A stretch of 64,000 bases of DNA from Prevotella sp. GTDB taxonomy: Bacteria; Bacteroidota; Bacteroidia; Bacteroidales; Bacteroidaceae. The stretch is taken from contig JAFYZT010000036.1 in NCBI GenBank assembly GCA_017548605.1, positions 1-64,000 on the forward strand, in the 5' to 3' direction. Each line of letters opens with the position of its first letter. Within the stretch, counting starts at the first letter, position 1. The notes beneath the pieces are model-generated. The model saw nothing but the letters and a program-made list of their open reading frames with translations. It ran no database searches and was not told the DNA's origin. Position numbers and translations under genes: made by a program. Shown here one piece after another: positions 15,451 through 23,586 of the stretch.

Positions 15451-15573
15451 ATAAATATTTTAATGTTTTCACATCTTTCCTCTTTTTTTTTGTTTTTTTT
15501 CTGAACAATGAGGAAAAATCAAAGATAGTGTGTGCGATAACAGAATGGCAAGCACAAAAAACATCATGATTTA

Positions 15574-15605
15574 TTTGCATGTTTCGTTAAAAAGCGTTAT
15601 TTTTG
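15574..15605 (+). promoter_or_regulatory. Promoter of the cytidylate-kinase-like gene
   Basis: The -33 box TTTG (15574-15577) and -7 box TATTTTTG (15598-15605) are separated by exactly 20 bases. Transcription should begin near 15612, about 31 bases before the ATG at 15643. Confidence 0.75.
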
Positions 15606-15642
15606 CGGAAAAGAATGTCTAACAAAAAATACCTTACCGACC

Positions 15643-16269
15643 ATGAACACAAACGATAAATTTGTCATTACCATCAATAGGCAGTTTGGTACCGGTGGAC
15701 ATGAGGTGGGTGCGGAACTTGCCCGCCGGCTGAATGTGAAAATCCTCGACAGGCAAATATTGAAAGCTGTGGCCGACAGGTTTGATGCCGATGAGGCAGC
15801 AACAGAAAAACTTAACGCGAGAAATATCTCTTGGCGTGACGATTTCTCACGTTTCTACCAACAATATGTCGCCGAACATGAATACAAGGGCAGCGATAGC
15901 AATAGCACGTCGCGTGAGCTCTTCCGCGAACAGGCCGAGGTGATACGAAAGATAGCTGCCGATGAGTCGTGCATCATCATCGGAAGATGCGCTTTCGACA
16001 TCTTCAAGGACCATCCCAACGCACTCAAGATATTCATCCATAGTCCCATGGAGGCTCGCATCAGACGCATTGTGGAGAAATACGGGGTTACAGAAGATGA
16101 TGCCAAACTGATGATTGTAGATAACGATTGCACGCGTGAGTTATATACCAAGACGTTCACGGGTACCGAGTGGTACGATGCCCGCAACTATGACATCTGC
16201 CTCGATGTGAGTAAGTTCGGTGTCAACGGTGCTGTCGATTACATCATGCGCCTCATTGGGGAAGAGTGA
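15643..16269 (+). CDS. Cytidylate kinase-like P-loop protein
   Basis: A 208-residue protein of the cytidylate-kinase-like family (Cytidylate_kin2). The N-terminal P-loop is the variant NRQFGTGGHEVG. DRQIL follows, the LID-like region is CIIIGRCAFDI, and a conserved arginine pair RRIVEKYG comes after. It is distinct from the housekeeping Cmk. The phosphoryl acceptor in this family is not established. It is transcribed from its own promoter and followed by repeats. Confidence 0.85.
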   Translation: MNTNDKFVITINRQFGTGGHEVGAELARRLNVKILDRQILKAVADRFDADEAATEKLNARNISWRDDFSRFYQQYVAEHEYKGSDSNSTSRELFREQAEVIRKIAADESCIIIGRCAFDIFKDHPNALKIFIHSPMEARIRRIVEKYGVTEDDAKLMIVDNDCTRELYTKTFTGTEWYDARNYDICLDVSKFGVNGAVDYIMRLIGEE

Positions 16270-16273
16270 ACAT

Positions 16274-16306
16274 GGAACGTTGAACGTTGAACTTTGAACG
16301 TTGAAC
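16274..16306 (+). repeat. 7-bp periodic repeat (GAACGTT)
   Basis: Five consecutive heptamers of the type GAACGTT, with one GAACTTT and one GAACATT, start just after the stop of the cytidylate-kinase-like gene. Confidence 0.75.
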
Positions 16307-16377
16307 ATTTCGATATTCCGTAACGCTAATTCATCTTTCGCCCTACTCGTAACTCATCATTCATAAAGCCATTCTCA

Positions 16378-16441
16378 TTCCCTCCCTTCGGGAGGGTAAG
16401 GGTGGGTTACTCATTCCCTCCCTTCGGGAGGGCCAGGGTGG
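16378..16441 (+). repeat. Two tandem CCCTCCC/GGGAGGG hairpin repeats
   Basis: Two copies of TTCCCTCCCTTCGGGAGGG, each followed by nnAGGGTGGGT, lie about 36 bases apart in the gap before pheT. They are on the same strand and nearly identical, so recently duplicated. Confidence 0.85.
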
Positions 16442-16471
16442 GTGATTGTGGGTTACTTTTTTCCCCATTCT

Positions 16472-16503
16472 TTTGGGGTTTTGTCTGAAAATTCGTAATT
16501 TTG
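16472..16503 (+). promoter_or_regulatory. Promoter of pheT
   Basis: The -33 box TTTG (16472-16475) and -7 box TAATTTTG (16496-16503) have 20-base spacing. Transcription should start near 16510, 28 bases before the start codon. A small CCCC/GGGG hairpin (16463-16478) overlaps the -33 region. Confidence 0.75.
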
Positions 16504-16537
16504 CACGATTTTTCACGCAAAACTATTTTTTTCGATA

Positions 16538-19000
16538 ATGAATATCTCTTATAAATGGCTGAAGGAGTACGTCGATTTCGACCTGTCGGCTGAACAGGTG
16601 GCGGCGGCTCTCACTTCAGTGGGCCTCGAAGTGGGTGCCCTCGAAGAAGTGCAAAGTATCAAGGGCGGACTGAAAGGACTCTATGTGGGACACGTTCTCA
16701 CATGTGAACCTCATCCCGATTCTGACCACCTGCATGTTACCACTGTTGACCTCGGACGCGAGACCCCTTCGCAGATTGTTTGCGGTGCTCCCAATGTGGC
16801 AGCGGGACAGAAGGTGATTGTTGCCGACCTGGGCTGTGTGCTCTACGATGGCGACAAGGAATTTGTCATCAAAAAATCAAAACTGCGCGGCGTGGAATCG
16901 TGCGGTATGATATGTGCCGAAGATGAGATTGGTGTAGGCTCGAGCCACGCCGGAATCATCGTGCTGCCCGAAGAGGCAGTCGTGGGAACACCAGCGGCAG
17001 AATATTACCACTTGGAGAGCGACTGGCTCATTGAGGTGGACATCACGGCCAACCATGCAGATGCCCTCTCACACTGGGGCGTGGCACGCGACCTCTACGC
17101 TTGGCTGTTGCAGAATGGCTACCAGACCAGCCTGCACCGCCCGTCCTGCGATGAGTTCGTCGTTGACAACCATGACCTGCCCGTCCGAGTGTCCATCGAC
17201 AACAGTGAGGCCTGCCGACGCTATGCCTGTGTAAGCCTCACCAACTGCGAGGTGAAAGAGTCACCGGAATGGTTGAAAAACCGACTCACCACAGTCGGAC
17301 TGCGACCCATCAACAACATCGTCGATATCACCAACTATGTGATGCTGGCCTACGGTCAGCCGTTGCACTGCTTCGATGCCGACATGGTGAAGGGTCATCA
17401 TATCATTGTCAAAGACCAGAACGAAGGCAAGCCCTTCGTCACCCTCGATGGCGTTGAGCATACGCTGGGGGCACACGACCTGGCTATCTGTAATGAAGAG
17501 GAGCCGATGTGCATCGCAGGCGTCTTCGGCGGAAAAGGTAGTGGCACCTACGAAACGACTCACAGCGTGGTGCTCGAGAGTGCTTATTTCCATCCCACAT
17601 GGATACGCAAGAGCGCACGACGTCATGGACTGAGCACCGATGCTTCCTTCCGTTTTGAGAGGGGTATCGACCCCAACGGGGTGATATACGCGCTTCAACA
17701 AGCCGCTATCCTTTGCAAACAACTGGCAGGGGCGAAGATTGCCATGGATATTTGCGATGAATATCCTAATCCCATCGACAATGCCAAGGTTGAAGTCACT
17801 TACGATTATGTCAACCAACTCATTGGGAAGACCATAGAGCCGGAGACGGTGAAGAGCATCGTCACAAGTCTGGGTATGACCATCCTTGAGGAACATGACG
17901 ACCGACTCTTGCTTGAGGTGCCTGCCTACCGTGTTGATGTGCAGCAACCATGCGACGTGGTGGAGGAAATCCTGCGTATTTACGGCTACAACAATGTGGA
18001 GATACCCACTCAGCTGAAAGGGTCGTTGGTCATCAAGGGTGAAGAGGACATGAAACATCGCCTGCAGAACCTCGTGGCAGAGCAACTGGTGGGATGCGGC
18101 TTCAACGAAATCATGAACAACTCCATCACCAAGGCTGCTTATTTCGATGGTATAGCAGCACTGCCCTCAGAACGATTGGTCCGTATAATGAACCCGCTGA
18201 GCAACGACCTCAATGTCATGCGACCGACAATGCTCTTCGGAGGTTTGGAGAGCATACGCCATAATGCCAACCGCAAAAACTCCGACCTCCGTTTCTTCGA
18301 GTTCGGCAACTGCTACGACTACGACCAGTCGAAGGACAATGCTGACGACCCGCAGAGAGCTTATCGCGAGGAGAAACACCTGGCACTATGGGTGACGGGC
18401 AAGAAGGTGTCGGGTAGCTGGATTCATCCCGACGAAGAGTCTTCGTTCTATGAACTCAAAGCCTATATGCAGAACATCCTCCGCAGGGTGGGAGTGAAAG
18501 AAGGAATGCTCGTCGGCCAGCCTTATGAGGGCGACCTCTTCAGTCAGGCAATGACCATCAATAACCGGGGAGGCAAACGAATCATCGAGATGGGTGTTGT
18601 CAGTCCTAAGATTCAGAAGAAAATGGAGATAGAGCGTCCCGTTTACTACGCTGACATCAACTGGACGGCACTTATGAAGATGGCAGTTAAAAATACGGTT
18701 CATTTCTCGGAAATACCGAAATTCCCGTCTGTCAGCCGCGACTTGGCTCTGCTCGTTGACAGCAGCGTCGAATTCCAGGCCATAGAGCGCATCGCACGAC
18801 AGACCGAGAAGAAATTGCTCAAGAGCGTGGTGCTCTTCGATGTTTACGAGGGAAAGAACCTGCCCGAGGGAAAGAAGAGCTATGCCGTGAATTTCATCTT
18901 GCAGGATGAGCAGCGCACACTCAACGACAAACAGATTGATGCCATCATGCAGAAACTCATCGCCAACCTTAAGAAGCAACTTGGTGCAGAACTGAGATAA
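16538..19000 (+). CDS. pheT: Phenylalanyl-tRNA synthetase beta subunit
   Basis: An 820-residue protein with the full bacterial PheT layout. An EMAP/OB tRNA-binding domain covers residues about 40-155 (VGHVLTCEPHPDSDHLHVTTVD). The B3/B4 editing domain (about 215-400) contains DITNYVM and ESAYFHP. The B5 domain lies around 410-480. A catalytic-like core follows, and the C-terminal anticodon-binding ferredoxin-like domain begins FPSVSRDLALLVD. It forms the alpha2beta2 enzyme with PheS, whose gene is not in the window. yebC follows after a 10-bp periodic repeat and without a clear promoter of its own. Confidence 0.97.
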   Translation: MNISYKWLKEYVDFDLSAEQVAAALTSVGLEVGALEEVQSIKGGLKGLYVGHVLTCEPHPDSDHLHVTTVDLGRETPSQIVCGAPNVAAGQKVIVADLGCVLYDGDKEFVIKKSKLRGVESCGMICAEDEIGVGSSHAGIIVLPEEAVVGTPAAEYYHLESDWLIEVDITANHADALSHWGVARDLYAWLLQNGYQTSLHRPSCDEFVVDNHDLPVRVSIDNSEACRRYACVSLTNCEVKESPEWLKNRLTTVGLRPINNIVDITNYVMLAYGQPLHCFDADMVKGHHIIVKDQNEGKPFVTLDGVEHTLGAHDLAICNEEEPMCIAGVFGGKGSGTYETTHSVVLESAYFHPTWIRKSARRHGLSTDASFRFERGIDPNGVIYALQQAAILCKQLAGAKIAMDICDEYPNPIDNAKVEVTYDYVNQLIGKTIEPETVKSIVTSLGMTILEEHDDRLLLEVPAYRVDVQQPCDVVEEILRIYGYNNVEIPTQLKGSLVIKGEEDMKHRLQNLVAEQLVGCGFNEIMNNSITKAAYFDGIAALPSERLVRIMNPLSNDLNVMRPTMLFGGLESIRHNANRKNSDLRFFEFGNCYDYDQSKDNADDPQRAYREEKHLALWVTGKKVSGSWIHPDEESSFYELKAYMQNILRRVGVKEGMLVGQPYEGDLFSQAMTINNRGGKRIIEMGVVSPKIQKKMEIERPVYYADINWTALMKMAVKNTVHFSEIPKFPSVSRDLALLVDSSVEFQAIERIARQTEKKLLKSVVLFDVYEGKNLPEGKKSYAVNFILQDEQRTLNDKQIDAIMQKLIANLKKQLGAELR

Positions 19001-19010
19001 CCCCCAAACC

Positions 19011-19160
19011 CTGGAACCAAGGATTCCCCAGGAACACCTAGAATTTCCTAGCATCCCCTAGGATAGCCTAAAGTTCCCTAGAACTACCTAGCATCACCTA
19101 GAACCGCCTAGGATTCCCTAAAGTTCCTTAGGATTTCCTTGAACCCCCTAGAACCGCCTA
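19011..19160 (+). repeat. 10-bp periodic CCTAGG array, the longest copy
   Basis: About fourteen consecutive 10-base units in strict register, each close to CCTAGGATTN or CCTAGAACNN. They fill almost the whole gap between pheT and yebC. No unit is out of phase. The period rules out a coding tract and equals roughly one turn of DNA. Related arrays lie at 35311, 35925, 37444, 39706, 43504 and 49571. Confidence 0.92.
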
Positions 19161-19202
19161 TTCTTTCATCTTTAAAATAATAAAACTTATAATTCAACAA
19201 TA

Positions 19203-19931
19203 ATGGGAAGAGCATTTGAATATCGTAAAGCAAGCAAGCTGAAGAGGTGGGGCCACATGGCTCGTACCTTTACAAAGATTGGAAAGCAGATTGCCATCGC
19301 CGTCAAGGCTGGTGGACCGGAACCGGAAAACAACCCCGCATTGCGTGCCATCATCGCCAATGCTAAGCGTGAGAACATGCCCAAAGATAATATCGAAAGG
19401 GCTATTAAAAACGCTATGGGTAAAGACCAGAGTGAATACAAAGAGGTGTCGTATGAGGGATATGGTCCTCACGGCGTGGCTATCTTCGTGGAAACACTCA
19501 CCGACAATACCACACGTACCGTGGCCGACGTGCGCTCGGTGTTCAATAAGTTCAGTGGAAACCTTGGCACACAGGGCTCTCTGGCGTTCCTCTTTGACCA
19601 CAAGTGCGTGTTCACCTTTAAGAAAAAGGATGGCATGGACATGGATGAGATGATTCTCGACCTCATCGACTATGGCGTGGAAGATGAATTCGACGAAGAC
19701 GAGGAGACGGGCGAAATCACTATCTATGGCGACCCGAAGAGTTTCGGCGACATTCAGAAACATCTTGAGAGCGAGGGCTACGAGGTGACAGGTGCAGAGT
19801 TCACACGCATCCCCAACGACCTCAAGGATGTGAACGAAGAGGCACGTGAGACCATTGACAAGATGGTGGAAAAACTCGAGGAGTTCGACGATGTGCAGAC
19901 GGTGTACACCAACATGAAACCCGCTGAATGA
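19203..19931 (+). CDS. yebC: YebC/PmpR family protein
   Basis: A 242-residue protein with the diagnostic N terminus MGRAFEYRKASKLKRW (the family usually starts MAGHSKW), then KQIAIAVKAGG and a PKDNIERAIKNA helix. The middle part has YEGYGPHGVAIFVE and DNxxRTxADVR. The family is known both as transcriptional regulators and as ribosome-associated factors that relieve stalling at proline stretches; the sequence does not decide between them. It lies 42 bases after the decamer array and overlaps the next gene by ATGA. Confidence 0.93.
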   Translation: MGRAFEYRKASKLKRWGHMARTFTKIGKQIAIAVKAGGPEPENNPALRAIIANAKRENMPKDNIERAIKNAMGKDQSEYKEVSYEGYGPHGVAIFVETLTDNTTRTVADVRSVFNKFSGNLGTQGSLAFLFDHKCVFTFKKKDGMDMDEMILDLIDYGVEDEFDEDEETGEITIYGDPKSFGDIQKHLESEGYEVTGAEFTRIPNDLKDVNEEARETIDKMVEKLEEFDDVQTVYTNMKPAE

Positions 19932-20203
19932 CACATGCCATGGACACTCGGCATATAACCTATAAGACACAAGGCACTTGCTCACAGTTCATCGATGTGG
20001 ACGTGGACGAGAACGATGTCATACAACAGGTGTTTTTCACTGGTGGTTGTAATGGCAACTTGCAGGGCATTTCCTCCCTGGTCAGAGGGATGAAGGTCGA
20101 CGATGTGATTGAAAAACTCAATGGCATCCGTTGCGGCTACAAACCCACCAGTTGCCCTGACCAACTCTGCCGGGCACTCGAACAACTGAAACAGCAGTCA
20201 TAA
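19928..20203 (+). CDS. TSCPD-domain protein (TIGR03905-like)
   Basis: A 91-residue protein with the TSCPD motif near its end (KPTSCPDQLCRAL) and cysteines in GTCSQF and GGCNGNL that could bind metal. The domain is also found at the C terminus of some ribonucleotide reductases; the stand-alone protein has no firm function. It starts within the stop of yebC (ATGA overlap). A second in-frame ATG at 19940 is a possible start. A strong hairpin follows immediately after the stop. Confidence 0.88.
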   Translation: MTHAMDTRHITYKTQGTCSQFIDVDVDENDVIQQVFFTGGCNGNLQGISSLVRGMKVDDVIEKLNGIRCGYKPTSCPDQLCRALEQLKQQS

Positions 20204-20237
20204 TTAAACGGCTCTCCCCCGGGAGAGCCGTTTAATT
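20202..20237. terminator. 17-bp hairpin terminator after the TSCPD gene
   Basis: AATTAAACGGCTCTCCC pairs exactly with GGGAGAGCCGTTTAATT. The left arm begins inside the TAA stop codon of the TSCPD gene. Confidence 0.85.
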
Positions 20238-20244
20238 ATGATGG

Positions 20245-20267
20245 TTTAGTGTTTAGTGCTTAGTGTT
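20245..20267 (+). repeat. 7-bp periodic repeat (TTTAGTG)
   Basis: Three heptamers TTTAGTG, TTTAGTG, CTTAGTG follow the terminator and precede three hairpin repeats. Confidence 0.6.
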
Positions 20268-20283
20268 CCCTCTATCCCCTTCT

Positions 20284-20396
20284 CCATTCCCTCCCTTCGG
20301 GAGGGCTAGGGTGGGTGCTCATCCATTCCCTCCCTTTGGGAGGGCTAGGGTGGGTGTTCATCCATTCCCTCCCTTTGGGAGGGCTAGGGTGGGTTA
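20284..20396 (+). repeat. Three tandem 39-bp CCCTCCC/GGGAGGG repeats
   Basis: Copies begin at 20284, 20323 and 20362. Each has CCATTCCCTCCC, a TTCG or TTTG loop, GGGAGGGCTAGGGTGGGT and a short spacer. The last copy ends GGGTTACT, and its TTA is the reverse complement of the stop codon of the leftward lipoprotein gene. The gene end and the repeat therefore share bases. Confidence 0.9.
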
Positions 20397-20795
20397 CTTA
20401 TAATCTTTCGGCTTCACCGTGTCGAGGAAGAGCACCAGATGTTTGTTGCGTAGCGAACGGTATTCGTAGGCGAAATTGAAGCCGGCATCCTTGTACATCT
20501 TGTTCGACGTCTGGTTCTTGATGGCATCGGCCAATGCTTCGTGCATCTCCGGATGAGAACCCACGAAATGGGCCGTGTCGTCGGCTGCACCCGTCAGTGT
20601 GTAGTAATGGTTCATCGTATGCGTAGAGCGGTCGAAAGTGATACTGTCCAAGATGGAGTTGTCACGTTCAGGTGTAGGACAGTTTTTCTCAGTATATTCC
20701 TTGGCTTCGCGTTCGGCACGGTCCTCAATACTCTCATGGCAGGCCGATAATCCAAAACACACGAAAAGGGATAAATAGATAATGCTCTTTTTCAT
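20394..20795 (-). CDS. Small lipoprotein of unknown function
   Basis: A 133-residue protein with a lipoprotein signal ending LSAC (Cys19). A charged helix (EDRAEREAKEYTEKNCPTP) and a mixed fold follow, containing FVGSHPEMHEALADAIKNQ. No named family was recognised. The stop codon is supplied by the adjacent hairpin repeat, so the native C terminus may have been replaced by a few residues. It is monocistronic with its own promoter and divergent from lepA. Confidence 0.75.
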   Translation of the reverse strand: MKKSIIYLSLFVCFGLSACHESIEDRAEREAKEYTEKNCPTPERDNSILDSITFDRSTHTMNHYYTLTGAADDTAHFVGSHPEMHEALADAIKNQTSNKMYKDAGFNFAYEYRSLRNKHLVLFLDTVKPKDYK

Positions 20796-20815
20796 AAGTC
20801 ACCGTTTTTTACGTG

Positions 20816-20823
20816 CAAACATA
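20816..20823 (-). promoter_or_regulatory. -7 box for the 20394-20795 lipoprotein
   Basis: Minus-strand TATGTTTG is an exact -7 match 20 bases upstream of the start codon. Confidence 0.65.
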
Positions 20824-20877
20824 CGATTTTTTTTCTTATTTCCAATAAAGAGAAGGGGCTTTTTGGAAAATTATTCG

Positions 20878-20885
20878 TATTTTTG
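20878..20885 (+). promoter_or_regulatory. -7 box for lepA
   Basis: TATTTTTG followed by CA is a clean -7 box. The predicted transcription start near 20892 leaves a 45-base leader to the ATG at 20937. Confidence 0.65.
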
Positions 20886-20936
20886 CATCGAAAGTGCTAA
20901 ACGGCTTTGTTCCGAAGCACTAACAAAGGATAAACA

Positions 20937-22718
20937 ATGGATCATATCAGGAATTTTTGTATCATAGCACATATCGACCATGGTAAATCTACCTTGGCCG
21001 ACAGGTTGCTTGAATACACCAACACCATACAAATCACCCAGGGACAGATGCTCGACGACATGGACCTGGAGAAGGAACGTGGCATCACCATCAAAAGCCA
21101 CGCCATACAGATGGAATATGAACATGAGGGGAAGAAATATATCCTTAACCTCATCGACACGCCGGGACATGTTGACTTCTCTTATGAGGTGTCACGAAGC
21201 ATAGCGGCATGCGAGGGCGCACTGCTCGTCGTCGATGCCACACAGGGCGTGCAGGCACAGACCATCTCCAACCTCTACATGGCCATCGACCATAACCTCG
21301 AAATCATCCCCGTAATCAACAAGATTGATATGCCCTCTGCCATGCCCGAAGAGGTGGAAGATGAGATTGTCGAACTGCTCGGATGTGAGCCTGATGACAT
21401 CATACGAGCTTCGGGAAAGACGGGCGAAGGAGTACCCGATATCCTCCGTGCCGTGGTGGAGCGCATACCACACCCAGAAGGCGATCCAAAGGCTCCGCTA
21501 CAGGCTCTTATCTTCGACTCGGTATTTAATTCCTTCCGCGGCATCATCGCTTACTTCAAGATTGAAAACGGCTCCATCCGTAAGGGCGATAAGGTGAAGT
21601 TCTTCAATACAGGTATGGAATATGATGCCGACGAAGTGGGCGTGCTCAAGATGGACATGATTCCACGTCAGGAGATGACCACGGGCGAGGTTGGCTATAT
21701 CATCAGTGGTATTAAGGATGCCAAGGAGGTGAAGGTGGGCGACACCATTACTCATATCAGCCGTCCTTGCGATAAGGCCATTGAGGGATTCCAGGAGGTG
21801 AAGCCGATGGTGTTCGCCGGTGTCTATCCCATCGACCCCACTGATTACGAGAACCTGAGAGCTTCGCTGGAAAAACTGCAACTCAACGATGCGTCGCTGT
21901 CATTTTCACCGGAGTCGTCTGTGGCGCTGGGTTTCGGCTTCCGATGCGGATTCCTCGGACTGCTGCACATGGAAATCATTCAGGAACGACTCGATCGTGA
22001 GTTTGACATGGATGTCATCACTACCGTTCCCAACGTGTCGTACATGGTTTACGACAAACAGGGTGGGGCGAAAGAGGTGCACAACCCGTCGGGACTGCCA
22101 GAACAGACGATGATTGACCATATCGAGGAGCCTTATATCAAGGCATCCATCATCACCAATGCCAATTTCATCGGACCTATCATGAAACTGTGCCTCGATA
22201 AAAGGGGTGAGCTCATCAAACAGGAATATGTCAGCGGTAACCGCGTAGAGTTGCATTTCTATCTGCCTCTGGGAGAGATCGTCATCGATTTCTACGACAA
22301 ACTGAAGAGCATATCCAAAGGTTACGCGTCGTTCGACTACCATGTGTGTGGCTTCCGGCCTTCACGGTTGGCTAAACTCGACATCCTGCTCAACGGCGAG
22401 CCGGTAGATGCCTTATCCACGCTAACCCACCAAGACAATGCTGTGGCTTTCGGACGGAGGATGTGCGAAAAACTCAAGGAGTTGATTCCCCGCCAACAGT
22501 TCGATATCGCCATACAGGCAGCCATTGGTGCGAAAATAGTGGCACGCGAAACGGTGAAATGTGTACGCAAGGATGTCACGGCGAAATGTTATGGCGGTGA
22601 CGTGAGCCGTAAGCGCAAACTGTTGGAAAAACAGAAGCGGGGAAAGAAACGAATGAAGCAAATAGGCAACGTTGAGGTTCCCCAGAAAGCGTTCCTTGCT
22701 GTGCTGAAACTCGATTAA
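20937..22718 (+). CDS. lepA: Elongation factor 4 (LepA)
   Basis: A 593-residue translational GTPase. G1 is AHIDHGKS at 11-18, G2 lies in the [10 protein letters not shown] region, G3 is DTPGHVDF and G4 is NKIDMP. Domains II and III and the LepA-specific C-terminal domain follow, including the signature [24 protein letters not shown]4 acts on ribosomes to back-translocate or remodel stalled complexes. Length is as expected. A repeat-based hairpin follows, then a Crp-family gene. Confidence 0.97.
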   Translation: MDHIRNFCIIAHIDHGKSTLADRLLEYTNTIQITQGQMLDDMDLEKERGITIKSHAIQMEYEHEGKKYILNLIDTPGHVDFSYEVSRSIAACEGALLVVDATQGVQAQTISNLYMAIDHNLEIIPVINKIDMPSAMPEEVEDEIVELLGCEPDDIIRASGKTGEGVPDILRAVVERIPHPEGDPKAPLQALIFDSVFNSFRGIIAYFKIENGSIRKGDKVKFFNTGMEYDADEVGVLKMDMIPRQEMTTGEVGYIISGIKDAKEVKVGDTITHISRPCDKAIEGFQEVKPMVFAGVYPIDPTDYENLRASLEKLQLNDASLSFSPESSVALGFGFRCGFLGLLHMEIIQERLDREFDMDVITTVPNVSYMVYDKQGGAKEVHNPSGLPEQTMIDHIEEPYIKASIITNANFIGPIMKLCLDKRGELIKQEYVSGNRVELHFYLPLGEIVIDFYDKLKSISKGYASFDYHVCGFRPSRLAKLDILLNGEPVDALSTLTHQDNAVAFGRRMCEKLKELIPRQQFDIAIQAAIGAKIVARETVKCVRKDVTAKCYGGDVSRKRKLLEKQKRGKKRMKQIGNVEVPQKAFLAVLKLD

Positions 22719-22736
22719 AAAGCAATGAGAGAATTC

Positions 22737-22775
22737 GTTATAACGAAATAACGTTATAACAAAATAACGGAAAAT
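22737..22775 (+). repeat. Octameric ATAACG repeat forming a perfect hairpin
   Basis: GTTATAACG (22737-22745) pairs exactly with CGTTATAAC (22752-22760) across a 6-base loop. The tract also reads as 8-base units AACGAAAT, AACGTTAT, AACAAAAT, AACGGAAA. It resembles the hairpin at 14470. It may act as a weak terminator between lepA and the regulator gene. Confidence 0.6.
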
Positions 22776-22820
22776 CGAAAGAAATAAACAGAAAAAAAAC
22801 GGTATAACACCCCAGATGCA

Positions 22821-23417
22821 ATGAAAGGATTGACCAATACTACCAGGGACATTGCCAGGGAACTGGCTCGTAAGTACAGTACCATGACACACGATGAACT
22901 CGATGTCTTGGAGAGTGTTCTCGTGCCCATGAAATTCGCCAAGGGGGAGATGATTCTCAAGGAGGGCGAGGTGTGTCGCAACATCTACCACATCGACAAG
23001 GGGCTGGTACGCCAGTTTTATTACAAGGCCGACAAGGAGATGACGGAACATATTGGTGTCGATAACTCCATCGTCATGTGCATAGAGAGCCTTTTCCTTG
23101 AGCAGCCGACGAAACTATTGATGGAGGCTCTTGAGCCGACCATCATCTATGCGCTGCCCAAACAGAAACTCGAAGAGGTGGCCTTGCACAATGTCAATAT
23201 ACAAATCCTTTACCGTAAGATATTGGAGGAGTCGCTCATTCTGTCACAAGTACATGCCGACCTTGTCAGGTTCGAGACGGCACAGGACCGCTATCGTAAG
23301 ATGTGCAAACTCATGCCGCAGGTGGTCCTCCGAGCCCCGCTCGTCTATATCGCCAACTACCTGCAGATGACACCCGAGACACTCAGCCGCGTACGCGCCG
23401 CAACCCTCCTCGATTGA
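22821..23417 (+). CDS. Crp/Fnr family transcriptional regulator
   Basis: A 198-residue protein with an N-terminal cyclic-nucleotide-binding-like beta barrel (KGEMILKEGEVCRNIYHIDKG) and a C-terminal winged-helix recognition region IANYLQMTPETLSRVRA. No cysteine cluster for an iron-sulfur centre is seen. The effector is unknown. It is convergent with the acyl-CoA synthetase pair, separated by a 21-bp terminator hairpin, and could be considered as a regulator of that pair, but this is only proximity. Confidence 0.88.
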   Translation: MKGLTNTTRDIARELARKYSTMTHDELDVLESVLVPMKFAKGEMILKEGEVCRNIYHIDKGLVRQFYYKADKEMTEHIGVDNSIVMCIESLFLEQPTKLLMEALEPTIIYALPKQKLEEVALHNVNIQILYRKILEESLILSQVHADLVRFETAQDRYRKMCKLMPQVVLRAPLVYIANYLQMTPETLSRVRAATLLD

Positions 23418-23418
23418 A

Positions 23419-23460
23419 AACACAGTCCGGCCCTCCCAATTGGGAGGGCCGGACTGTGTT
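23419..23460. terminator. Perfect 21-bp hairpin terminator
   Basis: The arms AACACAGTCCGGCCCTCCC and GGGAGGGCCGGACTGTGTT are fully complementary, with AATT at the centre completing 21 bp. The inner part is CCCTCCC/GGGAGGG, the same core as the dispersed hairpin repeat. This suggests a shared origin or a selected motif. Confidence 0.85.
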
Positions 23461-23495
23461 GAATGTTGAGTGTTGAGTGTTGAATGTTGAGTGAC
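23461..23495 (+). repeat. 7-bp periodic repeat (TTGAGTG)
   Basis: Five consecutive heptamers of TTGAATG or TTGAGTG type come directly after the terminator. Confidence 0.7.
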
Positions 23496-23518
23496 GTGTG
23501 TTTGCTCTATCACCTTTT

Positions 23519-23580
23519 CTATCCCCTCCCTTCGGGAGGGTAAGGGTGGGTATACTTTTTGGGGAGGGCCGGGGTGGGTA
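23519..23580 (+). repeat. CCCTCCC/GGGAGGG repeat plus a half copy
   Basis: A full copy (TCCCCTCCCTTCGGGAGGG then TAAGGGTGGGT) is followed by a copy lacking the left arm (GGGGAGGGCCGGGGTGGGTA). It ends a few bases before the stop of the leftward acyl-CoA synthetase gene. Confidence 0.85.
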
Positions 23581-23586
23581 TTTATC

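Noticed and set aside
17261-18085. A long minus-strand open frame inside pheT
   Set aside because: pheT is unambiguous over this stretch and the antisense product has no recognisable fold or promoter.
19011-19160. Decamer array considered as a coding repeat
   Set aside because: A period of 10 is not a multiple of 3 and the frames contain many TAG stops from CCTAGG.
20284-20396. Tandem repeats considered as a CRISPR array
   Set aside because: Three units of 39 bp are nearly identical over their whole length, with no unique spacers, and carry a hairpin core found singly elsewhere. No cas genes are present.
22821-23417. Crp/Fnr protein as the proven repressor of the acyl-CoA synthetase operators
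   Set aside because: Only proximity supports this; the GCACAA half-site does not look like a Crp/Fnr site, so no assignment was made.
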